Below, piece after piece: positions 11,901-26,900 of a stretch of 64,000 bases of DNA; the first letter of the stretch is position 1; each line of letters begins with the position of its first letter. Made by a program: the position numbers and the translations under genes. The notes beneath the pieces are model-generated. The model had not been told where the DNA came from, made no database searches, and saw only the letters and a program-made list of their open reading frames with translations. The DNA comes from Orthonyx spaldingii (lineage: Eukaryota; Chordata; Aves; Passeriformes; Orthonychidae): the NCBI GenBank assembly GCA_013397795.1, contig VZTJ01001438.1:136435-200434 (forward strand), read 5' to 3'.

Positions 11901-14900
11901 CTGAGGTCCCCAGCAATGTCAGTGAAGTTTAAGGATTTTTAAACTGCAGTTATTATCAGAATAATTGTTGGTTTAACTTATGCAAATGTCTATCCTACAT
12001 TTCAGTTATGGAGTAGTAGAGTAAGAAGAGCTAAAAGTCAGTCATGCACTCTTTGTGGGCACATTTCTAGAATGCCTGTTTCTAGCACAAATCTTGTGAA
12101 CACAAATCTTAGCTGTTCTGAGGATCTGCCATACGCTTGGTCTTGGCTGGAATCAGCTGTTTGGAATGCTGATATTCCTGTGGGAACATGTCAGAAGGAA
12201 CCAAGCTGCCGAGGACTGAACTGCTAAGTGGCAAGTGCATGTGGGTTAATTACAGGATCCGTGATGACTGTGGGCACCTGCCTTGTGGGCAGCTTGTGGT
12301 GCAGCTCATCATTAAAACTGAGGGAATGGGGTGTATGAAATCCCCCTTTGACTGCCAGTGGCCTTAGCACAGCCCTCCCCAGTTCAGGGTCATCCTTAAG
12401 GTTAATGGGGCTGTGTTTGCGGGTGTGGAGGAGAACCATCGTGCTCCATGTGCAGTGAATGAAGTTTGGAAACCTGGCTAAAGGAGAACAGAAAGTAAGG
12501 GTTTTGTAGAGAGTAACAGCAACTGACTTGGAGCTGAACATGCCAAACAAACAAGTGGGCATGAGAGAGGAGGTGGTTTGAGTAGCTGGGACAGTTGATG
12601 TAACAGTGGTGAACCTGCTGGGAGCTGGGAAGGCAGAAGCAGTGCTCAGCTCTGGAGAGGTGAGAGCTTCCAGATGAGACCCTGGGTGCTACAGAGAACA
12701 AGAACTACAGCTAAAGAAAGGTAGAGAAATGCAAAAAATCACTGGAAGGGATGGGGTTTCCTTTCCTATGCTTAAACTGCAGGACCCAGCAGCACTTTTT
12801 GGGCTTGGGTGTGTGCTCCACTGTGCTGTGGCCCAGGTGGGTGAGACACTGTAGTGCACCAGCTCCTTTCATCCTGCATCCTGGTTTTCTTGGGAAGGAC
12901 ACCTGTTTGCACTGGCAGAAGGCATCTGAGGAATGCCCTGACAGGGATGCAGATTTGGATGTTTGGAGCTGCAGCCATGGGTCACACTGCAGATTCAGCT
13001 ACCCTGAAATGCAGATCCAACTTGAGCATCTGCACAAGGGGAAACTCCTGTTCCTCGCACACACAAGTGTGAAGAGCAGGGCTGCTCTGGTCAGGAAGCA
13101 GGGGAAGGTACAGAGCAGCTGTGAGGGACTTGTAAGGGTCCCCTCCCTGGTCAGGACCTCAGCACGGGGACTGTCCAGCTTGGCAGACCCCTGCCCTGGC
13201 TGCAAGACAGGAGAATCAAATCGTGTCTCAGCCAGCTGGAACCAAGTGTCTGGCACAGAGAAAATGGTTTCCAAAGTCAAAATGTCTCCTAGATACTGAC
13301 AGTAAGCCTTCCTCGTGTCAGCTGCTCATTCAGAAATGAGTTGAATTAGAGATAAAATTCAGCCCAGGCTGCTGCTTTCAAACACTATAAAGTATTGGCA
13401 GAGGCACTGTGTTACGATCAATTGCTTTGAAGAGAAAATATGTGAAATATTAATTTAATGGGTTGGTAAAAACATTTAAACTGTTGGGGTGTAAGAATGT
13501 GCTGTGGACATTTAGGTTAGCTTAGAATATTCTTTTGTTTGGGTTTTATCTGTTGAACTTCCTCATAATTTTAAACATTGACCTTCTCTATAATTTCAAA
13601 CATTAAGGCGTTACAAAGCTATTAAATAGAGAGAGCCCCTATGTGTGTTTTCACGTTGCCATGGATATTTCTCAGTTGCAGCGCTGTATTGGGGTACATA
13701 TGGTTTTAAAAGAAAATTATGATTCAAGACTTAACTAGTCCATTTTTACATTTTTTTTCTTAAAATATAGCCCAAGTGTGTTAAGTCCTTTTCATGCTTA
13801 CTTTGGTTTTGCTTCATCCAAAGTTGGATGCTCTGTAAGCCTCTAACCAGTTTTGTTAGTTGTTTGTAAGGTAGGTAACCATGCTCATGTGGCAAACATA
13901 TAGGAAACAAGGGAAAATATTCATCCATCTGGAATGTTAGCTATTTTTTTATCAGTCTTTTATGAATGAAAGGATAGTTTATCCCTGTAACCCTGTGAAG
14001 ATAGCCTTTAGAGGTCACCTGCATTACCCTGGGGGGGTCAGCTCTGTTGGCTGGTGCAGGAGGCACCAAATCCAGGGTTTTTCCCTCTTCCTGCACAGTA
14101 AGGAGTGTATCTTTGGCTGTCAGTTATCCTAATGATTGTAAGAAATGCCTCTCTTCCTGCTGGGCACATTTTAGCTCTAGGTAAACATGTTTGTTTCGTA
14201 AATGGATTAAGTTGAGAAAAAAAAAAAAAAAAGAGAACAATTCTAGAAGAGCTACTGTCAAATCAGTCTTTCATCAGAAGAAAGTGTATGAACAGGACCA
14301 GCGGCCTGGAAGAAGATGCTGTGGATAAGACCTGCAGAGGCTGGTGATTCCAGACCTGGTTAGGAGTCAATCCAGATCCTAAACACAGCAACTGATTCTT
14401 ACACCATGGATGCACCTGGTCAGGGCAGAGCTGAACAATCCATGCTGTCCCTTTCCTGCCCTATGCACTGGAGGCAGCTTTCTGCTCTCAGGCCCTGCTG
14501 CTGCTGCATGTGTGACCGCAGTTACAGACAACAGGTTTTGTCTTTTGTGGCCATGGGAGACTGGAGCGGAGCAGGAGCCCTGAGAATGAGTCAGCACCAG
14601 GAACAAGGGATTCAAAACCTTGTCCTTGTTTGTGTTGCTCTTGGTGTTGTGGCTGCACGTGAGAGCCGTGGTCGTGGGCCAAGTTCATGCTGTGCCTGTC
14701 GAGATGCAAAGCAAAATGTCAGCTCAGTCCCAGGGCGCTCGTGGTGCGTGGCAGAACCCAGCAGATGGGGACGGGGGGACAGATGGGCGAGCGCGGGGAA
14801 GGGTGACGTGGCATCGGTCAGCGCTCAGCGTGCCAGGCTGCCTTCCCGGGCCACCAGCTGCTCCCCACTCCTGTCTCCCGTGGGGCGTCCCGCAGAGTCC

Positions 14901-17900
14901 TCCAGCACGCCCCAACCTGCAGCATCCACCTGTGCCTCGTGCTGAATTGTGGTAAACACTGATGTCAGGTGGGGAAGAGCGTAGTTGCTAGCCCAGGGAT
15001 CTCAAGCACTGTCCCACGAAGTGCCACATAGAAGTTTCCTTGGTGTTTGTCTGGGTGTGGATTTACAGGGGAGAGGGGATGTGGATGAGGTCGTGGGCCA
15101 TGGTGGTGGCTCTGTGCTGTCCCCTCAGCTTTTGCAGCACACATGTGCAGCCATGGAGAGCAGTGTTGTCTCCTTCCCTCGAAGGTGGCCTGATGTATGT
15201 TACAGCTATTCAGAGGATGATGCTGACTTCCAGCCATGTGTGCAGGAGTTGTTGAGGGTGGGTTATGTGTAACCCCTGCCAGTCACAGGAAGAGGATCTC
15301 TCTTTCCCTTATTCTGCTGTCAACCAGTTTCCAAGTAGAAGAATCTGTCCCTGGAAAGCTTTCTGTCTAGGAGACTGTTTTCTTACTGCTTCTATTTCAT
15401 GTGCAGTTAATTCTAATGCAACATTTATTAATTCAAAAGCACTCTGTTCTCCAGGCAAAAAAAAAAAATTATCTTTGCTCTGTCAGATTCTTGCATCAGG
15501 ACAAGTTGTGAAATGCTGTAACTACTTTGCTTCAACATTTCTGTTTGACAGAATGTGTGGATCTGCTTTGTGTAGGGGAGAATTAAGTTTGATTGGAGTA
15601 GTTGTTTTGAGGAATAATTTATCTGTGCAATTGTTTTCTGAAGCACTATTTGCTTTTATTGGAATGCCTTCAGTTAGATTAGAAATGTGAACAATTTAAT
15701 TTAGGAGATGGTCTGCAAGTCATTGATGGTTTTAGTGGGGCAGTGAGACCTGACTCACCCAAGACTCTCAGCCCTGCCGTCTCCTCCTCTCTCCCACAGA
15801 CATCTGTTGAGAAGCACCATTAGCATATTTGAATAAGGATTTCTGCTCCTCTGCGGAAGTGTTCAACACATTTTGAATATCCCATCTATCCAAATGATGT
15901 TCCCCTGAGGTTTGGTTTTATTTTCTGGGAGAATGCTGTACTGTATGGCAGCACGTGTCACGATAGGGGTTCTGCACCACAATGATCCATCAGCTGTGCC
16001 ATTGCTTAAGTCATCTGCTGATGACACACAAATTAGGCACTCTCTTCTTTCTCTCAAACCATGCTTGCCTTGAAATCTGCATTTAAGTTCTATGTTTGGC
16101 TTTGCTTTTGCAAAACAGCACATTTGTAAAGGCTGGGAAGCCCTTACCACACAAGGGTGCAGCAAGCTCTGTAGCCCTACCTTTTAGTCAAATCCAGCCA
16201 CAGGTAAATCACTGAGATGGATAATGTTCCACCCTCATGCCATCGGGGTGTTATATCAGCTTTGTCCAAAACACAGAGCACTCATACAGCCTTGCAGAAG
16301 CCAGTCTAAAATGTTTGAGTGCTCAACAATTTAGAGAGTACATCATGTACACAGGTGAATGACACATTTTTCTCAAAACTGTTTTATGATGAAGAGGAAC
16401 TTGAGATATTGTCTGTGTCCTTATTCTTGCAAATGTAGAGGTAGAGGGGTCACTCGTACCTGTTCCCCAAGTAACTAATCTGCTCGTAATCAGAGGGATA
16501 GTTTACCCTAAAATTTAGCTTAAATCTGAATGGAAATAGCAGATTGCTATTGCATTGCTCCCAGCAACAAGGGAAGCAATTGATGACTGCTCTCTTCAAA
16601 GCAACTCTTCACATCGCAGAACTGTTCTGTGCTGATAATTCCAAGCCAGGAAATGACTATAATGACAGTCATTGCTGCCTGGCATCCCTCTCCCTCCTTC
16701 TGCTTTTTGGACCAAAGAAACCTGATGGATGGATTTGTTTTTGTTGGGTGTTTTTTTTGGTGATTTTTTTGTTGGTTTTTTTTTTCTTTCTTTTACATAG
16801 AGCAGTTTTCCAAGTGTCCTCTTGGCCCTCTTGCTGGACTCAGGGTCGTGCAGGACGAGCAGTGTGGGCAGTGCCGTGGTTGCTGTCTGGCCCCTCGCAG
16901 TGAGGAGTATCTGTTTCCCACACTTTGCATGCAGTATTCCTGTAAATACACACTCTTGCAAAGCAAGAGTGTCCCCACTCCAGGCTAACACTCAGGGTAT
17001 GATCCATGCTATTTTCCAGGTCATTCTCTGCATGAGTGCTGCCTGGCTATTCATTCCCTTTCTGGCATTTGTACGTTTAATTTTTTCAATGCTCTGAAGT
17101 TACTACTTTTTACATGTGCCTTTAGTGGTTTTCCTTGAATTGATTTGGAGGTTTGAGCTATTTTATCCCATGGGTATCAGTCTGAATTCAGTATCTGTTG
17201 TTTAGCAAGACCCGTACTTATGGGATATTTGTGAGATTGGGAGGTGGGGTAAATGTCTGTGATAAGGTGCTTTATCCCCTGGCCTCCAGGAACACAGCAG
17301 TGTTTGTGGGTGGTTTTGGCAGCAGGAGGAGATGCTCTGTAACTGAGAATCCATGGGTGAAGTGCAGCATCCTTGAAAACCTTTGCTTTCAGTGCATCCA
17401 GTGAAACCTGGCTAAATCCCATGCATCCATTTCAGTGGCCTGATTTTTGAGGCTTCATTCTGTGATTCTCAGGTCAAGGGACTGCCGGGGTGTCATTCAC
17501 AGTTAGCAGCTGGAATGAGGATGATAGTGGTTCTTACTGTGCCTCACACTGGTGACATCTGATCTAAGAGGTTGTAGTCTCTCTCCGCAAGGAACACATG
17601 GTTGTGTCCCTCTCTGGAGCTGACCATCCTCTGAGGAGCAGCAGCTCAGCTGTTGGTGGGGTCAGACTTGCAGAATGACCCACCCGACCAAGGCAGCAGC
17701 AGTGTCACCAAGCACAGGAATGTGGGCACAGGCTGCCTCTTGCTTCAGCTCCCTGGGCAATATGGATGAGGCTGACAGTTTCCCAGTGGTGACAGTTTCC
17801 CAGTGGTGACAGTTTCCCAGTGGTGACAGTTTCCCAGTGGTGACAGTTTCCCAGTGGTGTGGGACTTTTGCCAGCTGCCCACCAGCAGTATGTATATTTA

Positions 17901-20900
17901 CAGTTAGCAGGGAATGTATCCTGCCACGTGGATGGAAAACATGTTAATTGTGTTGAAGCCAAGATGTCTAAGAAGATTAAGATTTTTTTTTTTTCCCTGT
18001 TGTAAATCCAGCTCCTTGTTTAGCACTTCTCAGCATCCTGGGAGGATTGTGTGGGTGGGTGGTTTTTTTTTTTAATTTTATTTTTACTTTTTACCTTTCC
18101 TTTCTTGTATTTTAGGCATGTCATCACAGCTCTAGCGAAAAGTTAGGAAACCTTGACTCAAGATTTTAAGGTGGCTGCTTTATATCCATATTTGTGTTTT
18201 AATCAGATTGTCAGGAAAAAAAAAGAAGGCTTTTCCTTTCTAATGCCTTGTGGATTTCCAGCTGCTCTAGTTGATTAATTCCTGAAAGTATCCTGACAAC
18301 TCAGACTCCTCTTAACTCAGTACCTTTCCCTGTCCTTACGTTCAGGTTGTGCTGCTTCCCCTCTGGCTGAAGCCCTGCTACCCCTGCCATGAGACCTCAC
18401 CAGTAGCCTGTGGGATTAAAGCAACTGCTCTGCACCACTTCTGCAGAGCCCTTCCACCTTTACAGCAGTTTGAATTAAATCTACAATAAGGGTAGACAGT
18501 CCTCCAGACTAACTTCTGAAGCTTGTCAGTATTCTGCTTTCCCCCAGATCCCCCCAAACCAGAAGGAATTGCAGGAATTGCTGTCACAACCCACTGTTGT
18601 ATTTCAATGGTGAATTTGGTATGTTTGCCAAAAACCCAGGCATTTTTGTGTGGGTTGATCCCCCACATCTGCCTTTGGGGATCACATAGTCCACAGCTCA
18701 TCCTCTCCAGATACGGGATGTAAGTAAGCAGGAAAGGCTTAGGTCGCATTATCTGATGTACCTTGAGATAAAAACAAGCCTTCTGCCATGAGCATAGTTT
18801 TTGCAAGAATCAGGGCTTGTTTTAAATATTAAATGTGCAAAGTTGGGCTTTTTCAAAAATGCCTGTGAGTTTTGGTCTGTGGTATTTGTTGAATGTGAGT
18901 GGGACTTGGGGCTGTGTCTGCTTTTGGCAGTTCAGAAAATCACCCCACAGCTCTGCAGGTGTGGGGCTGAGACTGCTGCTCTGGCTGTGCAAAGCCAGCT
19001 GGAGCAGAGGAGCAGACCCTCCCTGGGATTCTGCAATTCCTTCGGGGATGGGGGAACATTGGAAACGCTGCTGTGGAAAGCAGGGCAAGCAGTGCCGAAA
19101 GTGGGCGTGCAGGCCAGCGCTCAGCCTGGCAGACAGCGCGTGTTAAATCAGGGTGATTTATGGAACAGTTTCTGTTAAAAGCTTCCTCGTGCACTTTAGG
19201 AAGCGGAGCTGCCAGATTGGTCAAACTCCAATGCCCAGGCAGTTTGAATTGGCTGCCGGCTGCAGTAACAAGCGTGGCGAAACTCGAACAGCCGTTCCCT
19301 CCTGGCTTTGCAGGCTGCCACATCGGTGCTGCTGCTCGGAAAACAGACAGTGTCAAAATGTTACGTGGTACGAGGACATTTCCATGGCAACGTTAGCATC
19401 CCATGACACCCGCTCTCGTACTGCGGTGTCAGCGCATGCTGTCGTCGACGTACTTTCCTCCTCCATCTGGGGCCTTGAGGAATGCTGTGGTACGGATCGT
19501 ATGGATTTCTTCACTTATGGGGCCGAGGGCGGATGAGGTGCTCTCACTGGGCTTTTGGGTGTCTCAAGTAAGGCAGTGATTCGTTCTTTTAGCATAGCAA
19601 CTTTCACATGATTGGGTTCTGAAGCACCTGGATTTGCTTTCTGCTGCTCTGAGGAAGCAGCTTTCCCTCTGATCAGATGTTGCTGCAGGAGCTGTGTCCT
19701 ACCTGGCATCAGAGTAACCCACACTCCTATCAGGCAGCTCTGAGATCACTCCATTTAGAAAGACACTCTGGTCTTGTTTTGGGACCAGTCCTTTCAGCCT
19801 AGAGACAGCCTATTGCTGATGCCCATCTGCAGCCTGCAGTGGTCTGCTCCCTCCTCCCCTTGCTTTGCAGGAGCCGTGAGCTACCCCAGGCACTGCTGGC
19901 CGTGGGGCTGGTTTTGGACAGCAGCCTGACACCTTTGGGTGGCGTTTCCTCCATGGCTGCCTGGAGGTTTCATCATGTCTTGATCAATGTTTTGGGCCTG
20001 TTTAAAAGTATTTCAGTTTTTGCTCCGTGTCCCACTAGAATTTTCAGTATTCCCCATGGTTTATTTTCCCCTTGTCTTCCTATATTTCTGTATTTCTGCC
20101 AGGTGATGTATTCTAAAATAGGCGTCATGGGGTTTTTTTCACACATGTTTATTGGCTCTTTTCCCTTGACATAGGGAAAGCTGTTCTCAATATAAGCTAG
20201 AGTCTTGGCAAAAAATAACAGAGGTGGAGATGTTTCCTGTATGGCAGCCTGTGGACCTTCCACCAGTGCACGTTTCTTCACTTCTGCTTGGTACTTTGTA
20301 AGGGCAGGAGAGAGATTTGGGGTTATTGTGCACGTGAAGGTTCTGAAAATGGCATGGGCAAAGTCGTGTTTAACTAAGGATTTGCCTACCCAGTGTGTAC
20401 TGGCTGTGGATGTGCAATTCAAGGTAATGTGGGTACACAACAAAGCTGGTTTTCACACGGCGGTGCTACAGCATAAAGGGATCATATATGATAGAACCCA
20501 GAGCTTGTGATCTTCACATCTAAAGGGTCCAAGAGGGTAAATGTGAGGCTTGAGAAAGTAGCTGTTGAGGCTAGGGGAAGGAGCAGAACTTGATGTTTCA
20601 GTTATATATGTTTGTCAGAACCCACTTCTGAACTGTTTCAAAATAATAATTCTCAGCTTTCTCATTTTGCCCGGTGCTCTGCTTGGAGTCCTGCCAGAGT
20701 CCCAAGTTACTGTTCTATGAACTTGTTTTTCATCTGTTTCCACTGAATTCCTGGCATCTGCCTAGTAACAGGAGTAGTTCCTGTGACCTGGCTGCTCAGT
20801 CTCTGCAGAAACGCTTTTACTGCTCCTGCACAGGACACGCTGCTATGTCCTAAACTCAGTTTTTCCCAAGACCTAGTCCAAGCCAAGTGCCTCTAAACCT

Positions 20901-23900
20901 GGCATTGTGTGGGCCCTATTTCAATATTTTTCTATTTCTGTCTCAGTACTGCCTGGCTTACCTACTAAAATGCTTTATGAAATATTACATGGTCGGTTGA
21001 GGCAAAATCTGGCTTGTTGCTCTAGGAATAATACTGGGCAAATTATCCACAGTCCATTTTATTTGGTGAATTCGACTGTTTTCACAGCCTGTTCACTGCA
21101 GCTGTCTGCTGCAGAAAGGCAGCAAGCTTGTTGGACAGATTGACTGTAAAAATCGAGAAGTCTTATTTCAGGCTATAATTTTGTTTAATTTCCTGAAATC
21201 TGGAAAACTGTATATTTTCTAAACCATCTTTGCTCTGGAGCTCTAAGGCTGGGTTTCCAAAGATTGCCCATGCAGGGTAGTACCTGCATGAAAAATGTTG
21301 GTGGGAGGGTTGAATCCTGAAGCAGGGACACTGTGATGGTCTGAAAATGTTTCACTGAGCAAAATATTAATAACTTCACAGACTTATGCCAGTTTTGTTA
21401 AGAATCTGCTTTTATGTACAAGTTGACCAAGACAGGAGCATTCTGTGAATGTCAGTTATGCAGATTAAAGCAGCATTTGGCGTCTGATACTCAGTTAATG
21501 CTCAGTTAATGGTTTGAAAACTGGATTTTGCCTGTTTTAATGCTAAACTACTATGTCAGGAAAGATTATCAGCCTTTTATTTCAGTTTGGGAGGAGAAAA
21601 AAAAAAGCTTAGCATCTTGATACAAATATATCTTGAAGGGTTTAGACATTGTAAAAGATTTGGTGACCTGTTCTTTTAACCTCTTATAGTCATCAGATTT
21701 GAGAGGAAATTGCAGCCAAAAGTGAGCCTTTTAAAACTTGATCTGAGTGGTCTAACAGTCAACCTGATTTTTCCTGTTGGCATTCCTGTGCTTAGTTCTT
21801 CAGACCTGCAGGTGTTCGGTCCACTAAGGCTGCAGTGCAGAAAGGGGGAAAGAGCTGCAGAACTAGGACAGACTTGGAGTATATTTAACAATGTTCTATT
21901 TCGATGTGACAACAGCTATCGAACACCTACAAGATTGCAAACTGTGATTCACTGGGAAGCTGATATAACTGATGTCACGTTGTATTAATAGCTACAGAAT
22001 TGTAACTGCTTTTAGCAGTGAGATTCATTAACAGCCTCTACAAACACTCTTGACAATCAGTTGAAAACCTGAAAATATTAGGTGTATATAAAAATGGATT
22101 ATGCCATAAAGGAACCTCCCTGTGCTGCCAAATGTGTTTACAGCAGGTTCTTGAGGGTGTTATGCATAATGATTCCTCTTCATCACTTTCAGTAGGTCTC
22201 AGTGATAGCAAAAGGTGTTTGAGGACTGATCCACACTCTAAATTAATTAGGAGCTGCTGAACTAATGGGGTTACACGGTGTGAGTGTATTTGGGGATGGT
22301 GGTGTCCATGGCATTTTTCTTGGCACATGGAAGCTGCACATAGTGCTGATGATGTCTTGGAAGGTATTTATTCCTTCACTTGCTTTAGTTGCCCATTTTG
22401 GCTTCAATGGGTGTGGCAAACCATGCCTAGACAGAACTCTCCAAGGTGTACCAAGTGCAGGGAGTTCTGCTCCCCTCTGAGCCTTGCACGCTTTCCTCGG
22501 TGTGGGCTGACAGCCATGTCTGAGGACATGGGCGTGGAAGAGAAGGAAGTGTTCAGTTCTTCCTATCTTTGAAGATACTGAATTAATAGCTAACAAGGAT
22601 AATGGTCCTCTCCTCCTCTGTTAGTTCTTGTCTGGGCTAAATGAGTTGGTTACTCTTCCAGGTAGACTCATCTCTTAATTACATACGTGTGGTTTTAAGG
22701 TTTGCATCCCCAGCATGATAGGTCAGGACTTGGTTGTAGAAGTGAAATGAAGACTGAGATTCAAGAGAGGAAGTGTTCAGGGTGGCATTTGCTCCATGTC
22801 AAGTTGTGTAGTCAGGCTTGTCACTGGAAGTGAATGTGTGGATGTGTAAAGCTGGGCTGACATTTCCAGTGCTCTGGGTATCTCTGACAGTTGTTCCATC
22901 ACAGTTGGCCACCTACTTCCCTCAGTTCCTTCTTTCCCGTATATATCACAGTACCTCTGCTCTTCCTTTTGGCCATGAATAATTCCCTTGTCTTTAAGTT
23001 TTCAGGTGATGTGTGCTCTGTCTCATTCATCTGTCACCAGGTTTTGGCATCTCTCTTTTGGATGTGACCTTACTTTTGGTGGCCTGTGACTCGTAGGCTG
23101 TCGTGTGCTGCCTTCTGGAGATGGAGTCTTCTGAGACTGGTAGGAAAGGTTGGCTCAGGACACAGCAAAATTGCAAATAACAATCCTTTGAAAACAGTAC
23201 TGTCTGCCAAGGAAGCAAAATTCCGTATTTTGAGAAGATGGAAACCCTTTTTTCCTTTTTCATTGTCCTTTTTTCCAAGGTTAGAAATCTTGGGTTTGAG
23301 TACATCGTTAAATGGTCATTTGCCCTTCCTCCCTAGAGTTACAGGCAGCTGTCCAGATAATTAAGTACAATTGATCATCTTCCAGTAACATTGTTTATGT
23401 TTTAAATATCTCAACAGCAAACGATTCATTGGGCACATAACACAGCAAGTGATCAAACCACGTCTGGCTCAACGTGTCTGTTGAAACAGCCTACGACAGT
23501 TAAGGAGTGTAATTAGCAAGACACATAGAATGGGATTGAAAAAAGATGTGAAAATAAGCAGAAGGATTTGAAAAGGATTAAGAGAGTAAATGACAAACCA
23601 GTAGTTAAATGGTGCATGATTAATGACTGTAGAAGTAAAAGGTTGACTAAATATTGTGACTCTGGGATGGCTGCCCCAAAGTAATAGAAAAATAGTCTGT
23701 TTGAAAGAATCCAGACCTGGATTTATATTGACACATATGCTGACTCTGGGTTTAGACTTGTTTCTTAGATGTGGTTCAGGTGAGCATCCCCTGAGATGCT
23801 TTCATGGTTGACTTGATGACCTGAGATTCCTCTTCCATCCTTAATATTAATGATCAGCATCAAGATATCACATACTCCACTGAAATGCTGTAAAAAAATT

Positions 23901-26900
23901 TACTCCTCTTCTGAACTGTGGTGCAGATGAGCTGGACTGGCAGTTTGCAGCATGTCAGTAAAGCTGTTCCAAGGAAAATCAGGCTCCGTGTTCAGTAGCT
24001 CCCAGCTTAAAAAGTTTTGTTTTGTCTCTGAGCCCTAAATTGCTTTGATTTCAATAATTCATCTCCCTCCAACTGCTTTATTGTAATTTGATTTATGAAG
24101 GAGTTGGCTCGGACACTGTCCTAGTGCTTTGTCACAGCTAAGTGAAACCAAGAGTTGTGCTAAGCACAGGTTGTGTGAAAAATACAGCATTTCCCTGGAG
24201 CTGGCCCCGAGGGGCAGCGTGGTTAGACTGGGTGTGCAAGAGCTGGAACTCCTCAGCTATAACCTTGTTATCAGTTGCCAACACTCGTTCTCTCTCTCTC
24301 TCTTGCTGTAGAAGAACTTCAGCTCATGCTTTCGTTTTTTCTAGGAGTTGATTGTGATAGTTAATTAGATAATGTTTGTAGAGCAGTGTACAAAACCTGC
24401 CAAGGGTCACTGTCCTCACTGGTATTATTAGGGCTGGAGGAAGACTGCCAGAAGGTATCGATTACTTGGTAAAAATAAACCCTTCAAACTTCCTTGGGTT
24501 TTGTTCATTACTGCTTTTTATCTCAGCATCCTGCAAACATTTCAGAGGGTGGATTTGTTTGCCAGAAGATCAAAACAAAATATTGACAACTACTGGTGCC
24601 AATTTGTAGCCTCCCATGTGGGCGACATCAGAGGAATTTGTGCAGTGCTCTGGAAAGTCTTTCGAGGCTTTAAATCCCCTTGGATCCTGGAACTGCTGTT
24701 TGAGCAAAGCATCCCAGTGTCCAGGTGGGATAGCACATCGAGTATCATGAGAGGATCTCTTTGGGCCTTGTGAAACTGTACTGTGTATAGAAGTGTGTCA
24801 ACTTCCTAAAGCTGACATTTTGATTTGTTCAGTGAAGTCTGTCGATTAATTGAGTGAAGCTGAGTCTTGCAGGGTGCAGTGGGTGCTGGTGAGAGCGCTG
24901 TGTCTGGCTGGTGGGAAGGGCTCAGTGCCCTCTGTGTTTTCTAGTTCATCTCTCAGCCACAGCTGACACTTCTCACACACCTAACCATGGAAAACAAAAT
25001 GTCACACTTTGAATTCATTAAGCAGCTGTGACTATTGAAAGGGAAAGCTGTTCCATATGACAGTAAAATACGAGGAAAAGTCACATATCTGTAGCAGAAA
25101 ATACATGAGAAAGAGAAATACTGTGTAATGTTCAGAAGGGCCGAGTCATGCTTCATAAAGGGAAATGTCTAAGGAGAATGAATACAACAGGAGAACAATT
25201 CAATCAGGAATATGGCTTATGTGATACAGGGAGGATGTACTAGTCATTCATGGATCCAGAGGAGTAGAATTCAGTAGTGACTTCAAATCAAGCGTGGCCT
25301 TGTGGTTTCTCTGATGGAAATGTGCACTTGGAGCAGAAGCAAAATGTTACATCTTTCTCCAAAATAGGCCAAGGGCAAATCACAGACCTCTAAACATCTG
25401 CACATGTTCTGACCTAAAAATTGCTTCAGCAGGGAGACTAAACCAGGCTTTGGTGGAGACTGCAGAGTGCTTTCTGTGTGTGTGTCAGACTTGCAAATGC
25501 ATTTGCTTTGATTATCACAAGTGCCCTTTGTGTTCATTTCAAACCGTTAAGCTCGTTTGAATGAATATTTGGGTACATGGAAGGTTTTTAAGTGGACTGA
25601 TGGTCATCCAGCAGCCTGAAGAACTGACTTGTCATGGAGAAAAGGGCACGTCTTGTCAAAGCTGGCCAGTGGTGCTTGAAGGTCCAGTGCTGGTCTGTGC
25701 CTGCTTCCTCAGGCACAGAGCACCTGCTGGGGTATGCCCTGACCACTGGTAGTCTTTGGTAATCTTGAACAAGTACCAGCTGCTTTTCTTTTAGCACTCA
25801 GGACAATCCATGAGCTGAGGAAGGGCAAGAACCATCAGCAGATGCCATTGACTCACTCCCTCGGTGCTAGTTGCTCAGATTTGTTCTAGAAGCAACTGAG
25901 ATATGAGCAAGTCTTTCAGCTGCCTGCTGCATAAAGTATGGGTGAAAATAGTTAAAAAAAAAAAGGCAGATGACAGAATTAACATCTAGCTGTATAGGTA
26001 CATAGCTGGTGAAAGGGAAGAATGGTGCCAGTGCTGAGAAGTGGCAAAGAGGTTTCTATTACTGAGACAGTTTTCTGTTATTTCAATGTGTCACAACTCA
26101 TCAGTAACTTTAGGATGGAGAAAGAGGTGTGTGAAATGGGACAGTAAATACCTGCCAGCACAATTTTAATGCCTTTCCAGTTGAGCTTTCTAAATGTTGT
26201 ATCCATTTCCTCAACAGTGGTTGCCTGTTTGAGGAAACCACTGAATAGATTTTAATACTTTTGCTGCTCAGGGGGTTCTCATGTGGGCATTGCAAAAGCA
26301 TCCCTGATGGTCCAGGCACATGTGGAGTTAGACTTGGGCATGTTGAGCAAGAGAGGAGCAGCTCTGCAGGTGGGACAGGGCTTGCACTGGGGTTCTGGAC
26401 ACACTGACCATGAAGGGCATCCAGTTTGCACAAACTGTGGAGGAGGAGAACCTGGAAGCAGCTTAGGAAATGGATGGGAAGCTACTGCAGTCTAAGGACT
26501 GCGATCTGACTTCTCTTCTGTGGCAAAATTTCATGTCTGTCAAGGTTTCTTAGGATGCTCCTTCAGGATGCTGGCCTGGCTTCCACTGACTAGTGACTTA
26601 GGGACTTTCTCTGCTCTTGAATTTTTTCCCCATTGATTTAATCCAATTTCTTTTTGACCCCTCGTAAACGTCCATGAGCACCCCAAAGTCCTGCAGTGAG
26701 GAGATACCCAGCAATGCCACCGCCCCTGTCACCTCATCAGGATGTCTGCTAAAGTGTTGGCATGATGAGTTCTTGGCTGTGGGTTGCCACAGAGCTGTGG
26801 CAGGGCAGACCCTAATTTTAGCACATTATGCTGGTTTAATGACAGTAATAGAAAGTCAATTTATAGGCAAGAGCAAATTGCCTTTTTATATGGGGAGGAG

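Noticed and set aside
14217..14232. Poly(A) tail of a processed pseudogene
   Set aside because: No coding similarity or target-site duplication could be seen around it.
15110..15135. RE1 site on the minus strand around GCTGTCCCCTCAGC
   Set aside because: Only the right-half core matches; the left half is absent.
17773..17857. CRISPR-like array
   Set aside because: The repeats are directly adjacent with no spacers, in a vertebrate intron; it is a minisatellite.
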